From Vibrio sp. SNU_ST1 (lineage in GTDB: Bacteria > Pseudomonadota > Gammaproteobacteria > Enterobacterales > Vibrionaceae): DNA of 64,000 nt. This document shows, piece by piece, positions 18,540 to 27,478 of this stretch (position 1 is its first letter; every line of letters begins with the position of its first letter). Location: assembly GCF_030563405.1 (NCBI RefSeq), contig NZ_CP130749.1, forward strand, positions 124,001 through 188,000, read 5' to 3'. The position numbers and the translations under genes are program-made. The notes under the pieces are model-generated. The model did not search any database. It worked only from the letters and a program-made list of their open reading frames with translations, and was not told where the DNA came from.

Positions 18540-19445
18540 ATGCTTGATAACCTTCGTATGGTGTTGAACGTATTGTTCGTGACCATCAATACCGCAATGA
18601 CTGCGTTTACTGTGAGCTTCTTTGGCCTCATCAAACTGATTCTTCCAATCTCTACTGTTCAAAAGTCATGTACTCGTTTAGCGAATTTCACGTTTTGGTG
18701 TTGGGCGTCGCTCAATCTTTGGATGTTGAACGTGAATAACGATATTGAGTGGCAAGTGGAAGGTGGGGACGACATCTCGACCAAGCAATGGTATTTGATG
18801 ATGTCGAATCACCTCAGCTGGGCAGATATCGTGATCTTGTCTTCGGTCTTGAAAGACAAGATGCCGATGACCAAGTTTTTCCTTAAGCATGAATTGCTGT
18901 ACGTTCCTTTTGTTGGTTTGGCTTGTTGGGGCTTGGATATGCCTTTTATGAGACGTCACTCGCGTGAGTTCTTGCTGCGCAACCCAGATCGTCGCAATGA
19001 TGACTTTGATGCAATTAATAAGGCATGTACTAAGTTCAAATGGGCACCGACAACCTTGGTGAATTTTGTGGAAGGGACTCGTACAAACCACGAGAAATTG
19101 GCGACAGCGAAAACACCGTATCGACACCTACTTAAGCCAAAAACAGGTGGGGTGGCATTTGCTCTATCGGCAATGGGCCCGATCTTAGATGGTATCGTGG
19201 ATGTCACACTGGCTTATCCAGAAAATCAGGTTTCTCCGTTTGAAGACATGCTGAAAGGTAAAATGACCAAGGTGGTGGTGCGTATTAAACTGCACCCAAT
19301 GGATGAGAACGTGAACGGTAATTACTTTGAAGATAAAGCGTTTAAACGTCGTTTCCACAGTTGGTTGAATAGTACATGGAAAGAGAAAGATGACTTTCTT
19401 GATACGGTATACATTGATACGGATTCTGGAAAAGAAGAACGGTAA
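18540..19445 (+). CDS. Membrane 1-acylglycerol-3-phosphate acyltransferase-like protein
   Basis: This 301-residue protein belongs to the PlsC superfamily, YihG-like branch, which transfers acyl chains in phospholipid synthesis or remodelling. A transmembrane N-terminus (residues ~8-40) precedes the catalytic NHLSWAD motif with His91 and Asp96 (HX4D), the FVEGTRTNH motif and KPKTGGVAFAL. These are the acyltransferase blocks I-III. The ATG has a weak ribosome binding site. It is monocistronic, with a strong terminator downstream and convergent with a methyltransferase gene. The exact lipid substrate is inferred from family only. Confidence 0.9.
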   Translation: MLDNLRMVLNVLFVTINTAMTAFTVSFFGLIKLILPISTVQKSCTRLANFTFWCWASLNLWMLNVNNDIEWQVEGGDDISTKQWYLMMSNHLSWADIVILSSVLKDKMPMTKFFLKHELLYVPFVGLACWGLDMPFMRRHSREFLLRNPDRRNDDFDAINKACTKFKWAPTTLVNFVEGTRTNHEKLATAKTPYRHLLKPKTGGVAFALSAMGPILDGIVDVTLAYPENQVSPFEDMLKGKMTKVVVRIKLHPMDENVNGNYFEDKAFKRRFHSWLNSTWKEKDDFLDTVYIDTDSGKEER

Positions 19446-19473
19446 GTTTAACCCAAACCGATAGCATCAAAAA

Positions 19474-19505
19474 AGCCGATAGTTCACTGAACTATCGGCT
19501 TTTTC
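19474..19505. terminator. Bidirectional terminator
   Basis: A near-perfect palindrome (GCCGATAGTTCA ... TGAACTATCGGC) flanked by A-run and T-run lies between the convergent acyltransferase and methyltransferase genes. It can terminate both. Confidence 0.85.
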
Positions 19506-19548
19506 ATTGAATCAGATTGATAAGTTATAAAGTAAGTACTTGCTGCCG

Positions 19549-20292
19549 TCAAATCGCTTGGTAAGCCTCAATGATGTGCTTAACCTCACTGGTTTTGCCT
19601 TGCTTCTCTTGTCCTTGATGGATGCGCAAGTAGTGCTGCAATGTTTTGGCTTTGTATTGCTGTGATATTTGCTTTTGTTGTTCACAGTTCGGAGTCCAGA
19701 TCTTGTCACCGACGCTTGATATCTCAGTTACCGTTCGGTTATTGCCGTTTTCACCTTGATTTTTGTCGCTTTCACCTTGGTTATTGCTGACCAATAAAAT
19801 CTCGTAGTAACGACGGTTCTCTTCAATTAACACTTCATCAATTAGGCCGAAATTGAGCGCCTTTAAATGATTTCTTAGATCGAACTGCTGATGAACCGGG
19901 CAAAGCAAAAAATCGATCGCTTTATCTGGATGCTTGCAATGAATATCGTCGACGAGCTTTTGTGTTAGGTCGCCTCCCACACCCGCAATAATGACTAGAT
20001 GTCTGCCAGTGTGCTTTTCCAATGGAATCGCTGCGACATCCAAGCAGTAGACTTGCCATTGGCTGGTAATCGCTTGTTGGTCTGAATTATCTTGGGGAAA
20101 GTAACGAGTTAGTTTGCCTTCCAGTTCATTCATCAGAGAAGGGACAATATCGACAAAATGAATCTGCGGTGCTTTGTGGTCAGATAATAGCTGAACACCC
20201 AAGAAGCCGTGATCACAACAACAGTCCCAAATGTGTTGATAGTCATTGCTGACAAGGGAGTGGAGAGTTTGCAGTCGGTTACTTAGCTTCAT
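19549..20292 (-). CDS. TrmK-like tRNA (adenine-N1) methyltransferase family protein
   Basis: The 247-residue protein starts with LSNRLQTLHSLV and has the SAM-binding motif IWDCCCDHGFLGVQLL, then VDIVPSLMNELE and VIIAGVGGDLTQKLVDDI. These are the marks of the COG2384/TrmK family, which methylates adenine 22 of tRNA in Bacillus. In vibrios the substrate is not settled by sequence. The C-terminal part has helices and a charged tail (QQKQISQQYKAKTLQHYLRI). It follows a GGDEF-like gene on the same strand but a good terminator separates them, so it probably has its own promoter. Confidence 0.85.
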   Translation of the reverse strand: MKLSNRLQTLHSLVSNDYQHIWDCCCDHGFLGVQLLSDHKAPQIHFVDIVPSLMNELEGKLTRYFPQDNSDQQAITSQWQVYCLDVAAIPLEKHTGRHLVIIAGVGGDLTQKLVDDIHCKHPDKAIDFLLCPVHQQFDLRNHLKALNFGLIDEVLIEENRRYYEILLVSNNQGESDKNQGENGNNRTVTEISSVGDKIWTPNCEQQKQISQQYKAKTLQHYLRIHQGQEKQGKTSEVKHIIEAYQAI

Positions 20293-20357
20293 AAGGCTCG
20301 TGTCGTTAGAAAAGGGTATTGTTGTATCGAACGCGCATTGTAATGACTTTCCATAAA

Positions 20358-20391
20358 AACAAAAGCACCTAGGGGATTAATCCTAGGTGCT
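20358..20391 (-). terminator. Terminator of the GGDEF-like gene
   Basis: Ten-bp arms AGCACCTAGG and CCTAGGTGCT with an 8-base loop are flanked by A-runs and T-runs. On the minus strand it lies just after the GGDEF-like gene. Confidence 0.85.
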
Positions 20392-20445
20392 TTTTTGTTA
20401 TCGGTATCGTACCAATCGGTGTGATACGAGCGTGTTAGCTAATGT

Positions 20446-22251
20446 CTACGACGCTTTGGCAACGGCTCTGATGTGGCCTTCCACTCGATTTTTTCCAAGT
20501 TGTAGTGCGATTAACTTTGCTTGTTCCGCAAGGGCTAAAGCAGAGTCTGTTTCGCCTTCTATTTGCGAAAACCCGACGCTGATACTAAGTGACAATGTGA
20601 TATCCGGAGTAACTATGGTTTTCTCGGCGATGCTGACTCGACATTGTTCCAATTGGTGCTTGGCATCTTTCGCATCATTCGCTTTGAATAAAACGGCGAA
20701 CTCCTTGTCCCCAACTCGAGCAAGGCAAAGTCCTTTTGGCTTAGGGAAGTAAGAACGCATCGCTTCTGCGGCAAGCTTTATCATCTTGTCGCCAATCGCT
20801 TCACCGTAAGCTCGATTTACGTGGTCAAAGTTATCGATGTCGAGCAGAGCTACATAGATATCGGGTTCGCATGCGTAGTTGTCGATCGCGATGTTGAAAC
20901 TACTTTTGTTGTCTAACTGAGTCATGAGATCCTTACTACTTAATTGATGGTGGAGCAGTAAGTTAGACAATGAGACTTCGGTGTAATCTTTGATCATTCG
21001 TAAAATACTTTGGCTGATCGGCAGGGGCGCATTGACGTAAATCACCGCGATTAGCTGGTTACGAGAGTGCAAAGGGATACAGTAGTGGCGTTGGAGTAAT
21101 TTGAGTTTACGTGCCAATGGATCCGCGTATTTGCTGTTTCGATAAGCCATGGTCTCGGGAGCAAATCGCTCAGCAAGGGCTTTGTCAGAATGTACCGTTG
21201 ATTTGTTTCCATGATAATCGATGGTACTGAATGAATGGCTCTCTGCTTGATAAAGGCAGAATTGAATGCCTTTTTGATAGGTAAAGCTATTGAATATGGC
21301 TTTTAACTCTCGTTTAAAGCTGGCGAGATCATCAACTTTATTCAGTTGAGATAACGATATGTTCAAGCGGTGAGCCAGGTAGTGCGCGCCAATCCATAAT
21401 AGAAGCAGTGACCCGAGTACCACGCCAGTTAGCGTAAATTGGTGTGAGCTGGTGAGTATGTCGTGACGATCTGTGCCCGAGACGAATACCCAGTTTAAGC
21501 TGTTGTCAGCATCAAATACCGTTATTTTGAAGTTATCTTGATAGTAGTACTCGTGTTGGCCGACGGTCTCACCTTGCGAGAGCTGGTGGCTGATGCCTGC
21601 ATGATAGCTGATGGATTTGGAGCCAATGCGTTTCGGATCAGGATGGAAAACCAATCGTTCGGTTGCTCGATCAACCACAAATACATAGCCACGGTCTAAT
21701 GTTTTTAAGTCTCTCAAACCTTGCGTGGTATGCAAAAGGTCAAACTCAATCCATATTTCTTTGTTCAACGTTTCCGTCGTGTGTTTGATCGCGAAAACCC
21801 AACGACCATCGGGTTTTTGATAGGTAGAAGAGATGTAAAAACCTTCTACAACACTATCTATTGAATTCCACTGGATGGCGTCGATCTGCTCATTAGAAAG
21901 AGGCAGGCCACGAGTTGAAATATATTGTTGGGATTGAGGCTGGTATTGAACAATATCGGAGAAGTTAGGTGTTCTCTTAAGAATATTGTCACTGATGTCT
22001 CTGAATTTTTGTTCACCGACTGGGCCTGATGTAGACAAGCTTAAACTGGTTTCCAAAAAATAGAGTTTGCCGAATGTGGCTTCGATGTTGGAATTGATGA
22101 TGGAACTTGCGATACGAATATTTGAAAGTGATTGTTCGGTTGCTGTCGTTTCTACTTTTTCAAGTTGAGCAGCAGCAAGATAGAGCATCCCTCCAGTTAA
22201 TAAAATAATGTATGGTTTAAAAAGCCGAATTAATGTTTTAGGTAAAGCCAT
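20446..22251 (-). CDS. Membrane sensor protein with degenerate GGDEF domain
   Basis: The 601-residue protein has a transmembrane helix at residues ~10-28, a periplasmic Cache-like sensor region (roughly 30-270, with VQYQPQSQQYISTRG and YVFVVDRATERLVFHPDPKRIG), a second helix (VVLGSLLLLWIGAHYLA) and a C-terminal GGDEF-type domain. The signature that should read GGDEF reads GDKEF (residues 514-518), so a key metal-binding acidic residue is replaced by Lys. An RxxD inhibitory site is also absent. Loss of diguanylate cyclase activity is therefore likely, although a role as a receptor or regulator is possible. The reading frame opens with TTG; the ATG at 22251 has TTGGA upstream. No EAL domain is present. 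Confidence 0.88.
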   Translation of the reverse strand: MALPKTLIRLFKPYIILLTGGMLYLAAAQLEKVETTATEQSLSNIRIASSIINSNIEATFGKLYFLETSLSLSTSGPVGEQKFRDISDNILKRTPNFSDIVQYQPQSQQYISTRGLPLSNEQIDAIQWNSIDSVVEGFYISSTYQKPDGRWVFAIKHTTETLNKEIWIEFDLLHTTQGLRDLKTLDRGYVFVVDRATERLVFHPDPKRIGSKSISYHAGISHQLSQGETVGQHEYYYQDNFKITVFDADNSLNWVFVSGTDRHDILTSSHQFTLTGVVLGSLLLLWIGAHYLAHRLNISLSQLNKVDDLASFKRELKAIFNSFTYQKGIQFCLYQAESHSFSTIDYHGNKSTVHSDKALAERFAPETMAYRNSKYADPLARKLKLLQRHYCIPLHSRNQLIAVIYVNAPLPISQSILRMIKDYTEVSLSNLLLHHQLSSKDLMTQLDNKSSFNIAIDNYACEPDIYVALLDIDNFDHVNRAYGEAIGDKMIKLAAEAMRSYFPKPKGLCLARVGDKEFAVLFKANDAKDAKHQLEQCRVSIAEKTIVTPDITLSLSISVGFSQIEGETDSALALAEQAKLIALQLGKNRVEGHIRAVAKAS

Positions 22252-22440
22252 GATATCCAAAGACGTTATAGATTCATTTTTATAGTACGGCCATACTAAA
22301 CAGTTTTCGTAATCACATCAATGCAAAATGTTCCATATAAAAAATTGAGTTTGTGACGTTCAGCTAATAAAAAAGCCAGTCATAAACATAACTGGCTTCT
22401 ATGGCTTCGCGCATTCTATTAAGCTGGTTTGGCTTTTACC

Positions 22441-24453
22441 CTAAACCGAATCAGTCTTGTCTGGAGATGAGTTTGTTTTAGCTATTAGCTTATTTTGAGT
22501 AGGAGAATAGTGCAAAATCGCCATTGAAACGGGAGATAACAGCATTTCACCTTCGGCATGACCCGGTTTCACGTTTCGCAAGTTGGTATCACAGATGGTT
22601 ACCCAGTCTTGCTTACGGTCGCTCGGTAAAGAAAATCGAGCAGGTGCGTTGGTTTGGTTGATCAGATAAATCAACTCGTCGCCATCTTTACCTATGCCTA
22701 AATGTAAGGCTACGGAGCTTAAACGGTTCCAATCATCATGTTCCATGAGTGTGCCATCAACACGGCTCCAGAATATACGGTTAGAGTTACGTTTATCGCC
22801 ACTGAACGCTTTGATAAACGGCACCATGTATCGCTGACGTGCGGAGATCATCTCAGATAACCAAGCCTTGAAGTAAGCCTTACGCTCGGAATCTTCCCAG
22901 TTGAGCCAGCTGGTGACGCCGTCTTGGCAGTACGCGTTGTTGTTGCCATTTTGAGTATGAGATAACACATCGGCCGTCAAAATATGCGGAATACCGAATG
23001 CAAATAACAGGCTTGCCATGAAGTTACGCTTTTGCTTTTCACGTGTTGCGATAACCAAAAGGTTTTCTGTGTTGCCTTCTACACCATAGTTTTCAGATCG
23101 ATTATCACCGTGTCCATCACGGTTGTTCTCACCATTTTCTTCATTGTGCTTATGTTTATAAGAAACAAGATCTTGCATGGTGAAACCATCATGATAGGTG
23201 ATGTAGTTGACGGTTAATTTGTACGGCCAGTGTGCGGCACTGTAGATGTCACGTGAGCCCATTAAGCGAGTCGCAAACTCTTTCAGGTAGCCTTGATCAC
23301 CGCGCCAGAAGCTACGAGTGATGTCTCGTAGTTTGTCGTTACACTCATTCCACCCCAACGGAAAATTGCCAACTTGGTAGCCATTTGGTCCGATATCCCA
23401 TGGTTCTGCTATTAACTTGGTTTCTTTCAATGCCGGATCTTGGGCAACAGCTTTGAAGAAAGCAGCCTCAGGATTGTAGTTATCGCCTTCGCGCCCCAGT
23501 GTTGCTGCTAGGTCAAAGCGGAAGCCGTCGACTTGGAACTCACTCACCCAGTAGCGCAGTGTATCCATGACTAAGTTAAGTGCTGGTTGATGGGTGAGGT
23601 CGACCGTATTACCACAACCTGTGAAGTTCGCGTAATGACAGCCATGCTTAATGTAGTAGCGACTATCGAGTGCTTTTAGGTTGAAGGTTGTGCCGCCTTC
23701 CCCGCCTTCTGCTGTGTGGTTGTAGACGACATCGAGAATGACTTCGATACCGTTGCGATGCAGTTCTCGAATTGCGGTTTTGAGTTCAGTAACGGCGTCT
23801 TTCTCTGCGTAGCGTGGGTCTGGCACCATAAACAAATATGGATTGTAACCCCAATAATTCACTTTCCCCATATCCAATAGGTGGGGTTCATGCATACATG
23901 CAGCAATAGGTAAAAGTTGTAGAGAATTGATGTTTTGCTGTTTGTAGAATGCAAGCATTTCGGGGCTAACTAACCCCAAGTAACGGCCTTTTGTATTAGC
24001 CTCGACTTCTGGGTGAAGTTGAGATAGGCCTTTAACATGGGTTTCGAAAAGAACGGTCTCTTCGCGGCTAATACGCGGCTTTTCGACATCTTGCCAATCG
24101 AACGTGTCATCAACCACGATGCATTTTGCCATCGAAAAGCTTTTTTCATTGGTATATGGCGTTGCGTAATCGAGCGGTTCGCTTATTGCTTTAGCGTAAG
24201 GGTCGGAAAGTAAGATCGGGCCATTATCAGTTTCAGCAATGAAACCGTATTTTTGCCCGGCTTTAATACCATCAACAAATACATATCTGATATCAGCGTA
24301 TTCATTTTCCAATTTATAAGTGGTGAACTCATCGTTCTCGTCAAAAAGAGCGAGAGAGAGGGATTTACAGTCAGGAGAATAAATTGAGAAGTTGCAGCCA
24401 GTGTTACCTAGCGTTGCGCCTAGTGGATAAGGGCGAGCGAGCGTTCTAGTCAT
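22441..24453 (-). CDS. glgX: Glycogen/isoamylase-type debranching enzyme (GlgX-like)
   Basis: This GH13 enzyme should cleave alpha-1,6 branches of limit dextrins or glycogen in the cytoplasm. No signal peptide is present. An N-terminal CBM48-like module (PLGATLGNTGCNFSIYSPDCKSL) is followed by the barrel: region I DVVYNHTAEGG, nucleophile Asp314 in GFRFDLAATLG, acid/base Glu350 in IAEPWDIG and Asp422 in TYHDGFTMQDLVSY. YWGYNPYLF and the overall 670-residue size fit GlgX/TreX. It lies upstream of and divergent from lamB, and MalT-like boxes lie between them. It could instead be called an isoamylase; the subgroup cannot be fixed by eye. Confidence 0.92.
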   Translation of the reverse strand: MTRTLARPYPLGATLGNTGCNFSIYSPDCKSLSLALFDENDEFTTYKLENEYADIRYVFVDGIKAGQKYGFIAETDNGPILLSDPYAKAISEPLDYATPYTNEKSFSMAKCIVVDDTFDWQDVEKPRISREETVLFETHVKGLSQLHPEVEANTKGRYLGLVSPEMLAFYKQQNINSLQLLPIAACMHEPHLLDMGKVNYWGYNPYLFMVPDPRYAEKDAVTELKTAIRELHRNGIEVILDVVYNHTAEGGEGGTTFNLKALDSRYYIKHGCHYANFTGCGNTVDLTHQPALNLVMDTLRYWVSEFQVDGFRFDLAATLGREGDNYNPEAAFFKAVAQDPALKETKLIAEPWDIGPNGYQVGNFPLGWNECNDKLRDITRSFWRGDQGYLKEFATRLMGSRDIYSAAHWPYKLTVNYITYHDGFTMQDLVSYKHKHNEENGENNRDGHGDNRSENYGVEGNTENLLVIATREKQKRNFMASLLFAFGIPHILTADVLSHTQNGNNNAYCQDGVTSWLNWEDSERKAYFKAWLSEMISARQRYMVPFIKAFSGDKRNSNRIFWSRVDGTLMEHDDWNRLSSVALHLGIGKDGDELIYLINQTNAPARFSLPSDRKQDWVTICDTNLRNVKPGHAEGEMLLSPVSMAILHYSPTQNKLIAKTNSSPDKTDSV

Positions 24454-24632
24454 TGCTTGATTTCTTGTTCGTTTATCAACATCAGTGAACTATTAGTAAA
24501 AGGCTTTGTCCCATTAAGGTCAAGCAACTTCAGAGAATAAATTTTGTTGAAAAATAATTCATCGATGAAGTTCAAATTATATATTTGAAGTGGATCTCAA
24601 TTAAGGTGAATAATTAGATCTGTGTGCTGTCT

Positions 24633-24748
24633 ACTCCTCCTAGATTAAGTGATCCAACCCTGTAAAATACCATTCTGTATAAATTCTACTCCCTTCTCAT
24701 CCCCCTTGATTTAGTTCGGGGTGGAGGAAGTCAAACTTGTCATCCTCT
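24633..24748. promoter_or_regulatory. MalT-box cluster between glgX and lamB
   Basis: Candidate MalT sites (consensus GGGGAKGAGG) occur at 24695-24704 on the minus strand (TCTCATCCCC, 9/10) and at 24718-24727 on the plus strand (GGGGTGGAGG, 9/10). Two weaker ones are at 24633-24642 and 24739-24748 (7/10 each). The position between two alpha-glucan genes and the presence of malT in the window support MalT control of both. I found no convincing CRP site here. Confidence 0.6.
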
Positions 24749-24886
24749 CTTAATATTGACTCCGTTGAAACGAATCAGGGGAAACCCTAAACCTCTCTAT
24801 CTTACGCCCACCATTACTGCCTTTGGTTGTCGCAAGAGAGCAAAAATATAAAACCTAAAAATAAATCGTCCTTAATGGAGTTAAGA

Positions 24887-26215
24887 ATGAAAAAAGTAAG
24901 TTTGATTGCTGCTGCAGTGGCTTCTGCACTTGTCGCTGGTTCAGCGTTCGCAGAAAGTGAAGTTGCACTTGATGTAACAAGTGGTGACTCTTCAATGGAA
25001 GTAGAGGTGAAAAACCCTACTGACGTTATCACTGATGGTTGGGAAGTTCATGGTTACATGTCTTCTAACGTTCGTGTTGTCGACGGTAAAACAGTAGACA
25101 CTGAATTCGGTAAGCCAGATTACAAAACAGCGGGTACTCACGGTAAGAGTACTAACCAAGTTGAATTTGTAGTTAAGAAGCACTCTGAATACCAAAATGG
25201 TGTGTGGGCTGATTATGTTCTTCGTACTGAATATGGTAATGGTAATTCTTACGCGTATTCATCTTCGGGCAGCCAAAAAGCCAACACTACTGCACAATTT
25301 GAAGTGAAAGAAGCCTTCGTTGAGCTAGGTGGCATTCTTGGTGAAGAGACTTCTATTTGGGGTGGTCAACGTTTCCTAAACCGTGCAGCAGGTATCTTGT
25401 CTGGTGAGTTCTGGAAACAATCATCTGGTATTGGTGCTGGTATTCAAACTAAGTTAGGTGGCAATACTGCTGGTATCGCATACGTAATGGCTGATCCAGA
25501 CGCTGGTTCGGCAAAGCCTGGTGCTGAGCGTACGACAGCGTCTTCTATCGACTTATATTACTACGGCGTAGATGCAGGTATTGGTTCTCTAGATTTCGAT
25601 TTGAAATACGGTCAAAAAGTGGTGAACGGCGGCGAAGATGAAGACGGCATCGGTGCAGCTGTAACACTAAACACAAGCTACTACGGCCTAGACGGTTGGA
25701 CTCAAAATGCTATTGCTTACGGTTCAGGCGTAATGCAAAACCGTGGCGTAAACTTCGGTGGTTGGTCTGGCGGTAATGACGATGCAGAGTCTCTATTCTT
25801 GACTTCTTACGGTGTACTAAACATCTCGGAAAAATGGCAGCTTGGTACAGAAGCGACATACATCACAGCTCTTGACGAACTTTGGGGCGCTAAAGGCCTA
25901 ACTCGTTATATTGTTGCTGCCCGTCCTTCTTACAAACTGAACGACAACATTCGTTTAGAAGCTACAGCTTCTTATGCGCATGAAGAAGGTGATGAAGGTT
26001 ACTGGGGACGTTCTGGTGATGATGTAGAGAGCGATATTCTTAACTTAGAAATTGCAACAGCATTTACAGCGAACTCAGACTACTTCGGTCGCCCACAAGT
26101 TAAGCCTTACATCAGCTACATTAAAGCTGATGATGAAGCAAGTGCTAAACAAATTGGTATCGATAACGGTAAAGACCAATTTGTATTCGGTGTGCACACT
26201 GAAATTTGGTTCTAA
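24887..26215 (+). CDS. lamB: Maltoporin
   Basis: The outer-membrane porin takes up maltose and maltodextrins. A signal peptide (LIAAAVASALVAGSAFA) is followed by WEVHGYMSSNVRV, an EFVVKKHSEYQNGVWADYVLRTEYG barrel strand pattern and a C-terminal aromatic (FGVHTEIWF), which is the usual OMP end. Mature size fits LamB (~420 residues). The reading frame opens upstream with a TTG, but GGAG lies six bases before this ATG and the signal peptide begins here. The gene is preceded by MalT-like boxes. A hairpin before malM suggests reduced transcription of malM. Confidence 0.96.
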   Translation: MKKVSLIAAAVASALVAGSAFAESEVALDVTSGDSSMEVEVKNPTDVITDGWEVHGYMSSNVRVVDGKTVDTEFGKPDYKTAGTHGKSTNQVEFVVKKHSEYQNGVWADYVLRTEYGNGNSYAYSSSGSQKANTTAQFEVKEAFVELGGILGEETSIWGGQRFLNRAAGILSGEFWKQSSGIGAGIQTKLGGNTAGIAYVMADPDAGSAKPGAERTTASSIDLYYYGVDAGIGSLDFDLKYGQKVVNGGEDEDGIGAAVTLNTSYYGLDGWTQNAIAYGSGVMQNRGVNFGGWSGGNDDAESLFLTSYGVLNISEKWQLGTEATYITALDELWGAKGLTRYIVAARPSYKLNDNIRLEATASYAHEEGDEGYWGRSGDDVESDILNLEIATAFTANSDYFGRPQVKPYISYIKADDEASAKQIGIDNGKDQFVFGVHTEIWF

Positions 26216-26229
26216 ACCATTTACAGTAT

Positions 26230-26252
26230 AAGGCAGCCATTGGCTGCCTTTT
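26230..26252 (+). terminator. Hairpin between lamB and malM
   Basis: The stem GGCAGCC and GGCTGCC with an ATT loop is followed by five T, directly after lamB. malM lies just downstream with no visible promoter, so it may be an attenuator with partial read-through. Confidence 0.75.
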
Positions 26253-26295
26253 TCCGTTTTCCCCCCAACAACAACCAATAGTAAGAGAGATTACA

Positions 26296-27180
26296 ATGAC
26301 AAATAAAAGCTCTATGTTAGCCGTGGTACTAGGTGCCTTGCTAAGCGGTTGTGCTTCCGATGCTCAGGTTCAAACTAAACTCGATGCACCTACCAATGCA
26401 GAAGTATGCTGCAGCGATTTTTCGCAGTACCCATACGCACAATTGAATGATAATGAAGATTTAAAATTTGATATCGACCTGGGATCACCCGTCGGTACAT
26501 TTACAACAGGTAATAGCCACTTTGCAGCGTTCAAGTTCAGCGAGCGCTCAGGGGAGATGGTCGTTAAGCTATCGAGCTTGATGATCGATGATTCAGTTTT
26601 TGCTCCAGAAGCCATGCTTCTAGATGAAAACTTTAAGCCAGTGCAAACATTGAAGTTTGAAGACTTTAAGGTTCAGGCATCCGACGCTTTTACTCGTACG
26701 AGTTACATTGAGCGCTTGCGTATTGATGCGAGTAAGACACCTTATATTGTTATCTACACGCCTGCTGATGAGCTTGGCAACAGGGTGAAAGTTGATCACC
26801 CGGCGAAGGTGCGAGCCAAAGAATTTGGTGAAGTGATGCCTATGGTCACCGATCCGGTATACACGAATCAATTAGGTGGTCGTTTAGAGTTAGAAATTAA
26901 AACTTTAAAACTTCGCCCTTACCGAGCTAAACCTGCCGTAGCGCCAGTCGCTGCTGTTGCGGCTCCTGCCATTCTGGCAACGACTACAGCTGTAGCACCG
27001 AAGAAAGCAGACACGCAGATTCGTGTTCAACAAGAGACAAAAGACTTCTATTTATCCGCTATACAAAATGCGGTGAAGTCAGGTGATATACCGAAAGCTT
27101 TAGGTTTGTTAGATGAAGCGAAGGCGCTTAATGTTGAAGGTGCACAAGAAGCTTTTGTGCGAGCTGTTAACGCAAAATAG
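26296..27180 (+). CDS. malM: Maltose operon periplasmic lipoprotein (MalM-like)
   Basis: MalM is a small periplasmic protein of the maltose regulon whose biochemical role is not fully settled. The gene follows lamB as in enterobacteria. This protein has a lipobox LLSGC, so it should be lipid-anchored. The sequence matches the family at CCSDFSQYPYAQL, FDIDLGSPVGTFTTGNSHFAAFKF and YIVIYTPADELGN, with an Ala/Val/Pro-rich linker (residues ~225-250) before a helical tail. The ATG has AGAGAGA upstream. A longer frame starts 30 codons earlier but overlaps the hairpin. Confidence 0.87.
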   Translation: MTNKSSMLAVVLGALLSGCASDAQVQTKLDAPTNAEVCCSDFSQYPYAQLNDNEDLKFDIDLGSPVGTFTTGNSHFAAFKFSERSGEMVVKLSSLMIDDSVFAPEAMLLDENFKPVQTLKFEDFKVQASDAFTRTSYIERLRIDASKTPYIVIYTPADELGNRVKVDHPAKVRAKEFGEVMPMVTDPVYTNQLGGRLELEIKTLKLRPYRAKPAVAPVAAVAAPAILATTTAVAPKKADTQIRVQQETKDFYLSAIQNAVKSGDIPKALGLLDEAKALNVEGAQEAFVRAVNAK

Positions 27181-27205
27181 CTTAACAGCTAAGTAGCTTA
27201 GATAG

Positions 27206-27231
27206 AACGCTCCTTTAAAGGGGCGTTTTTT
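27206..27231 (+). terminator. Terminator after malM
   Basis: The 8-bp stem AACGCTCC and GGGGCGTT (one wobble) with loop TTTAAA is followed by six T. Confidence 0.8.
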
Positions 27232-27238
27232 GTATCCA

Positions 27239-27370
27239 ATGACCATATATATGGGCACGAATGAAGCTCGTGAAGATATAAGCGTAGATTTTTCTGATGT
27301 CTATCTTAGTGATTCCAGAGAAATAAATACGTTACTCACTAAAAAGTCGAACGTGGCGCTGTTTTATTAA
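27239..27370 (+). CDS. Possible 43-codon small ORF between two terminators
   Basis: An ATG at 27239 opens a clean frame of 43 codons, with a second ATG at 27251, ending directly before a hairpin terminator. The peptide is acidic and polar (EAREDISVDFSDVYL) and ends KKSNVALFY. There is no Shine-Dalgarno sequence. It could be a leaderless small gene, a decayed gene fragment or chance. Confidence 0.25.
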   Translation: MTIYMGTNEAREDISVDFSDVYLSDSREINTLLTKKSNVALFY

Positions 27371-27371
27371 G

Positions 27372-27419
27372 AAGGCCTAACTCCGTTTTGTCTTCGTAAA
27401 CGGTGTATTAGGCCTTTTT
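27372..27419. terminator. Long terminator hairpin at the end of the GH133 gene
   Basis: Outer arms AAGGCCTAA and TTAGGCCTT plus inner arms CCGTTT and AAACGG give a long stem. A T-run follows on the plus strand and a weaker one on the minus strand. It separates the malM side from the minus-strand amylo-1,6-glucosidase gene. Confidence 0.7.
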
Positions 27420-27440
27420 CTATCGCTTTATACGCTCAAA

Positions 27441-27464
27441 GCTCAATAGCTCAATAGCTCAATA
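27441..27464. repeat. Tandem octamer repeat
   Basis: GCTCAATA occurs three times in tandem, with a partial GCTCAAA copy just before it. It lies between the terminator and the end of the amylo-1,6-glucosidase gene. Confidence 0.8.
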
Positions 27465-27478
27465 ACTCCACAGCCACG

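Noticed and set aside
24827..24886. Longer lamB start at TTG
   Set aside because: It would put 20 residues before a complete signal peptide, while GGAG supports the later ATG.
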